From assembly GCF_011634835.1 (NCBI RefSeq), contig NZ_SIRP01000001.1, positions 248,001 to 312,000 on the forward strand: a stretch of 64,000 nucleotides of DNA, in the 5' to 3' direction. Source of the stretch: Isoptericola sp. BMS4. Its GTDB lineage: Bacteria > Actinomycetota > Actinomycetes > Actinomycetales > Cellulomonadaceae. Position numbers and translations under genes: made by a program. The notes beneath the pieces are model-generated. The model was not told where the DNA came from. It did not search any database and was given only the letters and a program-made list of their open reading frames with translations. Positions 7,437-15,221 of this stretch are shown piece by piece (the stretch's first letter is position 1; each line of letters starts with the position of its first letter).

Positions 7437-8627
7437 TCAGCGCGCGGTCCGGCCACGGACGGCCAGCACGGCCCCGGCCGCGACGACGCAGACGACGGCG
7501 GTCGTGAGCAGCCCGACGGAGAAGCTCGTGCCCGCGGCGACGAACCCGACGACGAGCGACCCGAGCCCGGTGCCGGCGTCGAACCCGATGTTCCACACGG
7601 CGCTGGCGGTGCTGTGCGCCCGCTGCGGCACGGCGGCGAACGCGGCCACCAGGGTGAGGTTCTGCAGACTGCCGTAGGCGGTGCCGACCAGCGCCATCCC
7701 GAGCACGAGCACGACGGGCCGCGTTCCGCCGTCGGCGACCGCCCACGCGCACAGCACCAGCCCGGCCGCGCACACGGCGAGCAGCGGCGCCATGAACACG
7801 CGCGGCCCGTAGCGGTCGGCGAAGGAGCCGATCCCCCAGCGGGAGAGCGCCGTCGTGCCGGTGAAGGCGAGCAGGCCGGCGACGGCGAGCGCCGCACCGG
7901 CGAACTGCGGGGCGAAGGTCAGCAGCGCCCCGCCCGGCGTCGTCACTGCCAGCAGCACCAGGGAGGGCATGACCAGGGCGAGCACCACCCGGCCGCGCCC
8001 CGGCCCGGCCGTGGCGGAGGCCTCCTCGGTCTCCTCGGCGTCGAGGCGGTCGAGCCGTCGCCCCAGCGCGGCCGCGAACGGCACCGCGAGCGCGGGCAGC
8101 GCGCCCAGGGTGAAGGCGACGCGGAAGTCGAGGTCGGCGATCCAGGCGGCGCTCGGCACCAGGACGAGCTGCGGGAACGCGATCGACAGCCCGTACAGTC
8201 CGATCGCCCTGCCGTGCCGCGGACCGTCCACCAGCGCGGCGACGGCGCTCGACCCGCAGACGGTGAGGATCGCGAACCCCGTGCCCCGGACGGCGGACAG
8301 GGCCAGCAGCCACGGCAGCTGGTCGGTCGTCATGAACAGCAGCGACGGGACGCCGAGCAGCAGCACCCCCGCGATCAGGACCGGGCGCCACCCGATCCGG
8401 CGCAGCGCCGTCGGCACGGTCGTCTGGGTGAGGACGGTCGCCAGCATGAGGACGGCGTTGACCAGGCCCGCGCCGCCCTCGTCCGCTCCCCCGCGCACGG
8501 CCCACAGCGGCACCGACGGCAGCAGCAGCGCGTACCCGGCGAAGCCCAGCGCGGACATCGCCAGCAGGGGCCGGAACCCCGGCACCGTGGTGATCGGCTC
8601 GGGGGACGCGGGGGCGGGGCGGCGCAT
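7437..8627 (-). CDS. MFS transporter, 12-TM drug-efflux type
   Basis: The 396-residue protein has 12 hydrophobic segments. The start is the ATG at 8627. It opens GFRPLLAMSALGFAGYALLLPSVPLW, has the loop-2 motif A remnant LRRIGWRPVLIAG, and a central loop rich in Glu/Asp/Arg (LGRRLDRLDAEETEEAS). It resembles proton-driven exporters of the YcaD/arabinose-efflux type. The substrate is unknown. No regulator is adjacent. Downstream lie the TA remnants, with no clear terminator. Confidence 0.8.
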   Translation of the reverse strand: MRRPAPASPEPITTVPGFRPLLAMSALGFAGYALLLPSVPLWAVRGGADEGGAGLVNAVLMLATVLTQTTVPTALRRIGWRPVLIAGVLLLGVPSLLFMTTDQLPWLLALSAVRGTGFAILTVCGSSAVAALVDGPRHGRAIGLYGLSIAFPQLVLVPSAAWIADLDFRVAFTLGALPALAVPFAAALGRRLDRLDAEETEEASATAGPGRGRVVLALVMPSLVLLAVTTPGGALLTFAPQFAGAALAVAGLLAFTGTTALSRWGIGSFADRYGPRVFMAPLLAVCAAGLVLCAWAVADGGTRPVVLVLGMALVGTAYGSLQNLTLVAAFAAVPQRAHSTASAVWNIGFDAGTGLGSLVVGFVAAGTSFSVGLLTTAVVCVVAAGAVLAVRGRTAR

Positions 8628-8755
8628 CCGGTCGAATCTACCGTGCGCGGCGTCGGCGACCCTTCCCCGCGGCGGTCGACGCCTCCGGACGCGGTCGTCC
8701 CGGCGTGGGAGCCGTGCGGGAGAACGTGCGTCGACAACGCCCGCGTCGTGGCACG

Positions 8756-8802
8756 AGAATGGCCGCGCCGCACCATTCACGGTGCGACGCGGCCGGAATT
8801 CT
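8756..8802 (-). terminator. Hairpin terminator after the 26-residue peptide gene
   Basis: GGCCGCGCCGCACC at 8761-8774 pairs with 8781-8794 with a single mismatch and a six-base loop. The outer arms AGAAT and ATTCT (8756-8760 and 8798-8802) extend the stem. It starts about six bases after the stop codon of the small peptide gene on the minus strand, so it most likely ends that transcript. Confidence 0.65.
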
Positions 8803-8807
8803 CGGAC

Positions 8808-8888
8808 TCAGAGGCCCAGCGCGGCCAGGATGTCCGACAGTGCGCCGGAGACGGCGGCCAGCAGGTCGTTGAGCACGTCAGAAAGCAT
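8808..8888 (-). CDS. 26-residue amphipathic acidic peptide
   Basis: A minus-strand gene from the ATG at 8888 to a TGA at 8808 encodes a 26-residue peptide opening MLSDVLNDLLAAVSGALSD and ending ALGL. Leu, Val and Ile recur every three to four residues, so it would form one amphipathic helix with three Asp and no basic residue. A GGGGG purine site lies eight bases upstream, a promoter (TTGCCC, 17 bases, TAGGGT) further up, and a strong hairpin follows the stop. I recognise no family. A signalling, surfactant-like or membrane-active peptide is possible. Confidence 0.6.
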   Translation of the reverse strand: MLSDVLNDLLAAVSGALSDILAALGL

Positions 8889-8957
8889 TGGAATTCCCCC
8901 CGTATCGGATGTGGATCATCTCGACTGCACCGCCCCCATTCGGGTGCGGCGATTGCC

Positions 8958-8986
8958 ACCCTAAGATTGCTCGGACGAACGGGCAA
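8958..8986 (-). promoter_or_regulatory. Promoter of the 26-residue peptide gene
   Basis: On the minus strand TTGCCC (8986-8981) is followed after 17 bases by TAGGGT (8963-8958). This matches the housekeeping spacing, and TANNNT is the commonest actinobacterial -10. It predicts a leader of about 60 bases before the ATG at 8888. Confidence 0.5.
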
Positions 8987-9028
8987 GCGCTGGCTGCATG
9001 AACGTCTCGTGACAGAAGAATGATCCAA

Positions 9029-9050
9029 GAATGGCGCCGGTTCGCCATTC
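9029..9050 (-). terminator. Rho-independent terminator of the LacI gene
   Basis: GAATGGCG at 9029-9036 pairs perfectly with CGCCATTC at 9043-9050 around a six-base loop. On the minus strand it is followed by a T-rich stretch (TTGGATCATTCTTCTG). It lies 19 bases beyond the stop of the LacI-family gene and separates it from the small peptide gene. Confidence 0.65.
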
Positions 9051-9068
9051 CCCGTATCATCCGGCTTC

Positions 9069-10088
9069 TCATGAAATGGCGGGCCCGGGGGCGCTCGCGC
9101 GCACGACCAGCTCGGGCACGTGCGCCACGGGCCCGGTGTCCGCCACCTCTCGCCCGAGGCGCGCGAGCAGCAGCCGCGCCGCGGCACGGCCGATGGCGGC
9201 ACGCGGCTGGCGCACGGTGGTGAGCGGCACGGCCGAGTAGGCCGCGTAGGGGATGTCGTCGTACCCGACCAGGGCCACGTCGCCCGGCACCCGGACGCCG
9301 CCCGACAGGAGCGCGTGCTCGACGCCGAGAGCGTGCATGTCGTTCGTGGCGAACACGGCGTCGGGGCGCTCCCGCGCCGGAGTCGCCACGATCGCGCGGC
9401 CCACCGCCTCGCCGAGGCCCAGGCCGAGGTCGGGCGAGCGCACGACCTCGAGCGTGGCGCCCGGAACCGCCGCGACCACCTCCCGGAAGCCCTCCTCGCG
9501 CCGGGCTGTCTGCTGGACCCCGCGCGGGCCCGTGGCGACCATGAGGCGCCGCCGCCCGGACGCGAGCAGGTGGTGCGCCGCGGCCCTGCCGCCGGCACGG
9601 TGGTCCACGAGGACGCCGTCGAGCCCGTCCTGCCCGCCCCCGTCGTCGACCAGGACCACCGGCGTACCGCGGCCGTCGACCTCCCGCAGCTCCGCCGCCT
9701 CGGCGTCGGGCGTCGCCACCAGCACCCCGTCGACGCGCATCTGCTCGAACAGCCCGAGCAGCGTCGTCTGCTTGCGCGCCGACTCGTGCGCGCTGCTCAC
9801 GACGACGGACAGGCCGGCCTCCTCGAGCGCACCCTCCGCCGCCGCGACGACGTCGGCGAAGTACGGGTTGGCGGCGTTGACCACGCACATGCCGACGACG
9901 CCGGAACGCCCCCACCGCAGCTGGCGTGCCGAGAGCCGCGGCACGTAGCCGAGCTCCTCGACCACGGCGCGGATGCGCGACGACGTGGCCGGCGACACCT
10001 TGTGCGGCCGGTTGAGGAAGTTCGAGACCGTCCCGGCCGAGACGCCGGCGTCGCGCGCGACGTCATGGATGGAGACCACGGGAAGCAC
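9069..10088 (-). CDS. LacI-family transcriptional regulator
   Basis: The 339-residue protein carries the LacI DNA-binding domain at its N-terminus (SIHDVARDAGVSAGTVSNFL, then RAVVEELGYVP). A periplasmic-binding-protein-like sugar sensor domain follows, with AIVATPARERPDAVFATNDM and DVALVGYDDIPYAAY. Both the GTG at 10088 and another at 10079 are possible starts. It is divergent from the DUF2809-VanY gene. Its effector is unknown; with two LacI proteins in the window it could act on the pectin region or on its own neighbour. Confidence 0.85.
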   Translation of the reverse strand: MLPVVSIHDVARDAGVSAGTVSNFLNRPHKVSPATSSRIRAVVEELGYVPRLSARQLRWGRSGVVGMCVVNAANPYFADVVAAAEGALEEAGLSVVVSSAHESARKQTTLLGLFEQMRVDGVLVATPDAEAAELREVDGRGTPVVLVDDGGGQDGLDGVLVDHRAGGRAAAHHLLASGRRRLMVATGPRGVQQTARREEGFREVVAAVPGATLEVVRSPDLGLGLGEAVGRAIVATPARERPDAVFATNDMHALGVEHALLSGGVRVPGDVALVGYDDIPYAAYSAVPLTTVRQPRAAIGRAAARLLLARLGREVADTGPVAHVPELVVRASAPGPAIS

Positions 10089-10168
10089 AGTAGCCAGCGC
10101 GGCGGGGCCGTGTCCCTGCCGACGGCCCGCGTGCGGGCAGGTCGGCCGGGATCGGTAAGGTTCCGCGG

Positions 10169-11644
10169 GTGGCTCCCCCCGACGATCCCGGCACCGACGC
10201 GACCCCGCCGGCCCGCGCGCCCCGCGTGACGACAGCGGTCCTCGCGGCGGTCGTGCTCCTCGCGGGGCTCGGTGCCCGGGCCGTGCTCCCCGCCGCGGTC
10301 GGCGGGCCGGCGGGCGACACCCTGTACGCGACGCTGGCGGTGCTGCTCGTGGCGCTGGTGGTCCGCCGCCCGCTCCCCGCCGCCCTCCTCGGCCTCGTCC
10401 TCTGCGCGGCCGTGGAAGCGCTCCAGCTCACCGACCTCCCGGGGCGCGCCGCCGACGCGGTCCCGCAGGCCCGCTACGTGCTCGGCAGCACGTTCCACGC
10501 GCCCGACCTCGGCTGGTACGCGCTGGGGGCGGCGGTCGGCTGGGCGGCGCTCGCCCTGGCGGTGCCCGCGCGCCGCCACGAGCGCCACACGCGGTCGGCG
10601 CCCCGCCGCGGCCGCCTCGCCCTGCTGCTCGTCCCGGTCGTCGCGCTCGGCGCTGCCGGCGGCGAGCTCGCGGCGTCGATGGGGGCGGAGGCGGACGCGC
10701 TCGCGGTCGCCGTCGCCGACGGGGAGGACGCGCTGACCGGCTCCGAGGGCCGCGTCGACGACGAGTCGGTGCGGGACGCGATGGCGGAGTCGCTCGACGA
10801 CGCCCGGGCGGTGCTCTCCGCCACGCCGGTGCTCGAGCGGCGACCCGGCGCGGCGACCCGGGCGCGCGAGCGCGTGGCGGACGCCGCCGACGCGCTGCTG
10901 GACTCCCGCCACCAGTTCGCTCGGAGCCAGGCGAACGCCACACGCGACGCCCTCGCCGAGTTCACCGCCCGGGGCGATACCGTGCTCGCTGCCACGGAGG
11001 GCCTCGGCGCACCGCGCGCGCCCCGGGAGGCCCTGCGGTCCGCGCTCGAGAGCGCGGACACCGCCCTGGCCGCCGCGGCGCCCACGCTCCTCGACGCGGC
11101 CGAGCTCGCGGAGATCGAGCAGATCACGGCAGAGCTCGCCGACGGTGTCCCCGCCGTCGAGCAGGCGACGACGGCCCTGATGACGGCACAGGACGCCGTA
11201 ACCTGCCCGGAGGACGACCAGCTCTGGTTCCCGGGGGCCGGGCGGCTGGCCGACGACGAGCTCGCGGCGATCCCGTGGGACCCGGAGTACTCCGTGCGCG
11301 CGGACGTGCTGGACGGCCTCGTGGCCCTGGACGAGGCGTACCGGGCGCGGTTCGGCGAGCACCTCACGATCAACTCCGCGTACCGGTCCTACGAGCAGCA
11401 GGTCGCGGTGTACAACCCGGCGGACCCGAACCCCCTGGCCGCGCCACCGGGCTGCTCCAACCACGGCCTGGGCACCGCCGTCGACCTGGGCGGCGGCGTG
11501 CAGACGTTCGGCAGCGCGCAGTACGAGTGGCTGAAGGCGCACGCCGCGGAGCACGGCTGGACCCACCCGGGGTGGGCCGAGCCGGACGGCCGGCTCCCCG
11601 AGGCGTGGCACTGGCAGTCGGTGGAGACGCCCGAGACGTACTGA
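10169..11644 (+). CDS. DUF2809-VanY (M15B) fusion, membrane D,D-carboxypeptidase
   Basis: The 491-residue protein starts at the GTG at 10169, seven bases after TAAGGT, so it may be leaderless. Residues 20-130 hold four membrane segments with the DUF2809 signature (VEALQLTDLPGR, LGSTFHAPDLGWYALG). Another hydrophobic segment lies near 150, followed by a long alpha-helical stalk (about 165-345). The C-terminus is a VanY/M15B peptidase with INSAYRSYEQQ, CSNHGLGTAVDLG, GWTHPGW and EAWHWQ carrying the zinc His/Asp ligands. It probably trims peptidoglycan D-Ala-D-Ala outside the membrane. The fusion with DUF2809 is unusual. Confidence 0.8.
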   Translation: MAPPDDPGTDATPPARAPRVTTAVLAAVVLLAGLGARAVLPAAVGGPAGDTLYATLAVLLVALVVRRPLPAALLGLVLCAAVEALQLTDLPGRAADAVPQARYVLGSTFHAPDLGWYALGAAVGWAALALAVPARRHERHTRSAPRRGRLALLLVPVVALGAAGGELAASMGAEADALAVAVADGEDALTGSEGRVDDESVRDAMAESLDDARAVLSATPVLERRPGAATRARERVADAADALLDSRHQFARSQANATRDALAEFTARGDTVLAATEGLGAPRAPREALRSALESADTALAAAAPTLLDAAELAEIEQITAELADGVPAVEQATTALMTAQDAVTCPEDDQLWFPGAGRLADDELAAIPWDPEYSVRADVLDGLVALDEAYRARFGEHLTINSAYRSYEQQVAVYNPADPNPLAAPPGCSNHGLGTAVDLGGGVQTFGSAQYEWLKAHAAEHGWTHPGWAEPDGRLPEAWHWQSVETPETY

Positions 11645-11737
11645 CGGCCAGCGGACGACGGCGGTCCGCCCTGGTGGAACGGCGCGCTGACCCCCGGCGC
11701 CCCGGACGGCGGCACGGCAAGGCCGGACGGCGCCAGG

Positions 11738-12364
11738 TCAGGCGCTGAGGCGGCGGTGACGCTGCAACCGCGCGAAGCCGGCGGCGTCAGGCGCCTGGTC
11801 CGGCCGGAGCGCGTGCTCGACGCGGGCCCGCACGGCGTCGACGTCGAGGTGCATGCCGATCGCGACCAGCTCGCTGCGGGTCTCGCGCGCCGGGGCGCTC
11901 GTGACGTGCACCGACCGTCCGACGACGTGCACGACATATCCGCGCACACCGCGTCCGGTGGCGACGGCCACGCGCCCCTTGATCCGGTAGACGCCGGCGG
12001 GCGGGTCGACGCCGACGTCGACGGTCCGGAAGTGCTCGACGGCGTCCACCACGTCGACCACTCCCCCGGGCCGCACACGCTCGACGCCGCTGAACCTCAC
12101 GAGGCGCGCGAGGGCGAGCGGCTCGGCCAGCCCGCTCGCCTCGACGACGATTGCGTCGAGGCCGAGGCGCGGGTGGGTGAGCTGCTACAGCGCGTCGTCC
12201 AGGCCGCCGGCGTCCGGCAGGCAGCACAGGCAGCCGCCGGAGATCGCGGCGGGCTCGTCGACCTGGCCCGTGACGCGGCCCGCGTCCACGTCGACGTCCC
12301 CGAAGTCGTTCACCACCACGCCGACGCGGGCGCCCGGCTGCCGCAGCAGGTGGTTGAGCAGCAT
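11738..12364 (-). pseudogene. COG0523 (CobW-like) GTPase remnant with internal TAG
   Basis: One frame encodes LLNHLLRQPGARVGVVVNDF, GGCLCCLPDAGGLDDAL, then TAG (12187-12185), then QLTHPRLGLDAIVVEASGLA and YRIKGRVAVATGRG. These are the post-Walker-A helix, the CxCC metal motif, the switch region and the C-terminal domain of COG0523 metallochaperone GTPases. The Walker A loop is missing (the frame meets MLLNHLLR directly), a stop interrupts it, and the middle is short by about 100 residues. It is a decayed gene; the family is often zinc-responsive. Confidence 0.8.
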
Positions 12365-12469
12365 CAGAAAACCATCCACTGTGAGGTTTCTGCTACGCTG
12401 GCGATGTCGACCGGCGTCGCACTTCTGCGCGCTGGTCGACAGAAGGTACGTCCAGGCAGAGGAGCCGTC

Positions 12470-13270
12470 ATGTCCACACCGTCCGTGCAGCTGTACTCGC
12501 TGCGAGACGCGATCGCCGAGGATCTCGACGCCGCCGTCGCCCGCGTGCGCGAGATCGGCTACGAGCACGTCGAGCCCTACGCGTTCGTGGAGCGCGCCAC
12601 CGACCTCGAGCGCGCGCTCGCCGCGAACGGCCTGAAGGCGCCGTCCGGTCATGCGTCGGTCATCGACGCCGACGACCCGGACGTCGTCTTCGACGCCGCG
12701 GCCCGGCTCGGGATCGGGATCGTCATCGACCCGTTCGTGCCGACCGAGCGCTGGCAGACGGCCGACGACGCGAAGCGCAACGCCGACCAGGTCAACCGGC
12801 TCACCGAGCGCGCGGCCGCCCACGGCCTGCGCTTCGGCTACCACAACCACCAGTGGGAGTTCGCCAACACCGTCGACGGCCGGCCGGTCTACGAGCTGTT
12901 CGTGGAGCAGCTGGCGCCCGAGGCGGTGCTCGAGGTCGACACCTTCTGGGCGACCGTCGGCGGCGCGGACGCCCCCGCCGTGCTGCGCTCGCTCGGCGAC
13001 CGCGTCGTCGCGATCCACGTCAAGGACGGCAAGGTCTCCGGCGACATCGCCGACGTGCTGCCGTCCAGCGAGAGCGCGCTCGACGTGCCGGCCGCGCTCC
13101 AGGCGGCCTACAAGGACCAGGTCCCCGCCGGGCAGGGGGCCGTCGACGTGGCGTCGATCCTGGCCGCCGCGCCGCAGGCGCTCCGCGTGGTCGAGTTCGA
13201 CTCCTACGCCGGCGACATCTTCGAGGGCATCGCCACCTCCCTCGCCTGGCTGCGGGAGAACGACCGATGA
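12470..13270 (+). CDS. Sugar phosphate isomerase/epimerase (TIM barrel)
   Basis: The 266-residue protein begins MSTPSVQLYSLRDAIAEDLD and has the AP-endonuclease-2-like TIM barrel fold of sugar isomerases. Metal ligands are seen in GYHNHQWEF (His/Glu), LEVDTFW (Asp) and IHVKDGK (His). GGAG lies upstream of the ATG at 12470. It overlaps the next gene by four bases (ATGA). Together with the oxidoreductase it probably interconverts an imported or released sugar; the substrate is unknown. Confidence 0.85.
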   Translation: MSTPSVQLYSLRDAIAEDLDAAVARVREIGYEHVEPYAFVERATDLERALAANGLKAPSGHASVIDADDPDVVFDAAARLGIGIVIDPFVPTERWQTADDAKRNADQVNRLTERAAAHGLRFGYHNHQWEFANTVDGRPVYELFVEQLAPEAVLEVDTFWATVGGADAPAVLRSLGDRVVAIHVKDGKVSGDIADVLPSSESALDVPAALQAAYKDQVPAGQGAVDVASILAAAPQALRVVEFDSYAGDIFEGIATSLAWLRENDR

Positions 13271-14364
13271 GCCGCGTGGGGATCGGCGTCGTCGGGGCCG
13301 GCAACATCTCGACGCAGTACCTGGAGAACCTCACCAAGTTCGCCGACGTCGAGGTCCGCATGGTTGCCGACCTCGTCCCCGAGCGCGCCCGCGCCCAGGC
13401 CGAGGCGTTCGGCGTGGCGGCGCACGGCAGCGCCGAGGAGCTCTTCGCGCGCGACGACGTCGAGATCGTCGTCAACCTCACGACGCCCGCCGTGCACACC
13501 GAGGTCGGCCACCAGGCCGTCGCCGCCGGCAAGCACGTCTGGAGCGAGAAGCCCGTCGCGACCGACCACGCGTCGGCCGCCGCGCTCCTCGCCGCGGCCG
13601 AGGCGAAGGGGCTGCGCGTCGCCTGCGCCCCGGACACGGTGCTCGGCGCCGGCATCCAGACGGCGCTGCGCGCCATCGCGCGCGGCGACATCGGCGAGCC
13701 GCTCACCGCGACGACGATGTTCCACGTGCCCGGGCCGGAGGCCTGGCACCCGGACCCCGACTTCCTGTACGCCGTCGGCGCGGGCCCCCTGTTCGACATG
13801 GGCCCGTACTACGTCACGACGCTCGTGCACGCGCTCGGGTCGGCCACCCGCGTGCAGGCGGTCTCGTCGAGGTCCGTGGCCCGGCGGACGATCGGGTCCG
13901 GCCCACGCGCCGGCGAGACGTTCCCCGTCGAGGTACCGACCCACCACGCCGCGCTCATCGACTTCGAGGGCGGACGGTCGGCGCAGTCGACGTTCTCCTT
14001 CCAGCACGCGCTGCCGCGGATGGGCTTCGTCGAGGTGAACGGCACCGAGGGCACCATCTGCCTGCCCGACCCGAACACGTTCGACGGCGACTCGACGCTG
14101 TGGCGCTACGGGCAGGACGAGCCGACCACGATCGCCGCCACGGGCTCGACCTGGGGCCGCGGCACCGGCGTCGTGGAGCTCGCCCGCGCGATCCGCGAGG
14201 GCCGGCCGGAACGGGCCTCGGGCGCCGTCGCGCTGCACGTGCTCGACGTGCTCCTCGCGATCCGCGACTCGGCCGACTCCCGGACGGCCGGGGTGATCGG
14301 CTCCGGCGTCGACCCGGTCCCGCCGCTGCCGGTGGACTTCGACCCGGCGGCCGCGACCTTCTGA
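13267..14364 (+). CDS. Gfo/Idh/MocA-family sugar oxidoreductase
   Basis: The 365-residue protein has an N-terminal Rossmann domain with GIGVVGAGNIST (residues 5-16). The family motif SEKPVATDH, carrying the conserved Lys, lies near residue 97, followed by a C-terminal alpha/beta substrate domain containing GPLFDMGPYYVTTLVHALG. Family enzymes oxidise or epimerise sugars with NAD(P). The ATGA overlap with the isomerase gene marks a two-gene operon. A hairpin follows the stop. Confidence 0.85.
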   Translation: MSRVGIGVVGAGNISTQYLENLTKFADVEVRMVADLVPERARAQAEAFGVAAHGSAEELFARDDVEIVVNLTTPAVHTEVGHQAVAAGKHVWSEKPVATDHASAAALLAAAEAKGLRVACAPDTVLGAGIQTALRAIARGDIGEPLTATTMFHVPGPEAWHPDPDFLYAVGAGPLFDMGPYYVTTLVHALGSATRVQAVSSRSVARRTIGSGPRAGETFPVEVPTHHAALIDFEGGRSAQSTFSFQHALPRMGFVEVNGTEGTICLPDPNTFDGDSTLWRYGQDEPTTIAATGSTWGRGTGVVELARAIREGRPERASGAVALHVLDVLLAIRDSADSRTAGVIGSGVDPVPPLPVDFDPAAATF

Positions 14365-14372
14365 CGGCCGCC

Positions 14373-14406
14373 GAGGGGCTCGGGTCGGTCACGGCCCGGG
14401 CCCCTC
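14373..14406. terminator. Bidirectional hairpin between Gfo/Idh and TetR genes
   Basis: GAGGGGCTCGGG at 14373-14384 pairs with CCCGGGCCCCTC at 14395-14406 with one G-T pair. It sits between convergent stops at 14364 and 14422, so it can serve both transcripts. Confidence 0.55.
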
Positions 14407-14421
14407 GCGCGTTCCCGCGGG

Positions 14422-15051
14422 TCAGCCGTCGACCGGGCCGTCCTCCCCACCGCGGGCCCGGGGCGCGACGAGGCGCTCGAGCAGCCGCAGCACCCGCTCG
14501 CCGTCGACCGCCTCCGGGTCGAGCAGCCACTGCACCTGCAGCCCGTCTGACAGGGCGATCGCGAGCGACGCGAGGTCGGTGGGGTCGACGTCGGGATCGA
14601 CCCGGCCGCCGGCCTGGTCGGCGCGGACCTGGTCCGCGATCTCGCCACGCACGCGGGTGAACCGGTCGCGCACGAACTCCCGCGTGATCGGGTGGCCCTC
14701 CTGCACCGCGTCGCCGGCGAGCGTGGTGTAGAGCTGCACGAGCCCCGGGACCTCGCGATTGCGCACCGCGCTGTCGCGCATGTCCCCCACCGCCGACGAC
14801 CGGGTCTCCCCGGAGACGCCCCGACGCACCTCGTGCTCCCGGTAGACCGCCACGAGCAGGGCGTCGCGCGACGGGAAGTAGTGCCGCAGCGTCGCGTGCG
14901 AGATGCCCAGGGCGTCCGCGATCGAGCGCAGCGACGACGCGTCGACGCCCTGCTCCGCGACCATCCGGAGCACCTGGTCGAGGATCTGCGCGCGGCGCGC
15001 CGCCCCCTTGGCATAGCCGCGGTGGGGCGCCGTCTCCTCGGGTTCGTGCAC
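14422..15051 (-). CDS. TetR-family regulator, candidate regulator of the rhamnogalacturonan lyase
   Basis: The 209-residue protein has an N-terminal TetR domain: RRAQILDQVLRMVAEQGVDA, then LRSIADALGISHATLRHYFP at about residues 19-62. The C-terminal ligand domain has the TetR_C_6-like layout. The start is the GTG at 15051. It is divergent from the large pectinase gene, and a perfect 18-bp palindrome lies between them. It probably represses that gene, itself, or both. The ligand is unknown. Confidence 0.85.
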   Translation of the reverse strand: MHEPEETAPHRGYAKGAARRAQILDQVLRMVAEQGVDASSLRSIADALGISHATLRHYFPSRDALLVAVYREHEVRRGVSGETRSSAVGDMRDSAVRNREVPGLVQLYTTLAGDAVQEGHPITREFVRDRFTRVRGEIADQVRADQAGGRVDPDVDPTDLASLAIALSDGLQVQWLLDPEAVDGERVLRLLERLVAPRARGGEDGPVDG

Positions 15052-15096
15052 GGGCCCAACCTACCCACCCCGGGAGCGCCGTCCGGACCTCGGCCT

Positions 15097-15110
15097 TGTG
15101 AACGCTCACA
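15097..15110. promoter_or_regulatory. LacI-type operator upstream of the pectinase gene
   Basis: TGTGAACGCTCACA is a near-perfect 14-bp palindrome with a central CG, the form of LacI/GalR-family operators in actinobacteria. A Crp/GlxR site would need a six-base spacer, and this has four. It lies 112 bases before the pectinase start and 46 bases upstream of the TetR start. Two LacI regulators are encoded in the window (9069 and 30797). Confidence 0.5.
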
Positions 15111-15139
15111 GGGACGGGCATCATGGGGGCGCACCACGC

Positions 15140-15157
15140 GAATGAATCCATTCATTC
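15140..15157. promoter_or_regulatory. 18-bp TetR-type operator palindrome
   Basis: GAATGAAT-CC-ATTCATTC is a perfect inverted repeat with a two-base centre. It is an AT-rich island in the divergent region between the TetR gene and the rhamnogalacturonan-degrading gene. A further GAATG half site follows at 15161. Position and symmetry make it the likely TetR binding site. Confidence 0.65.
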
Positions 15158-15221
15158 GACGAATGCCCCGGTGGCGACGATGTCGCCGGGGCCCGCTCGA
15201 GGACGAGACGACGAGGTGACC

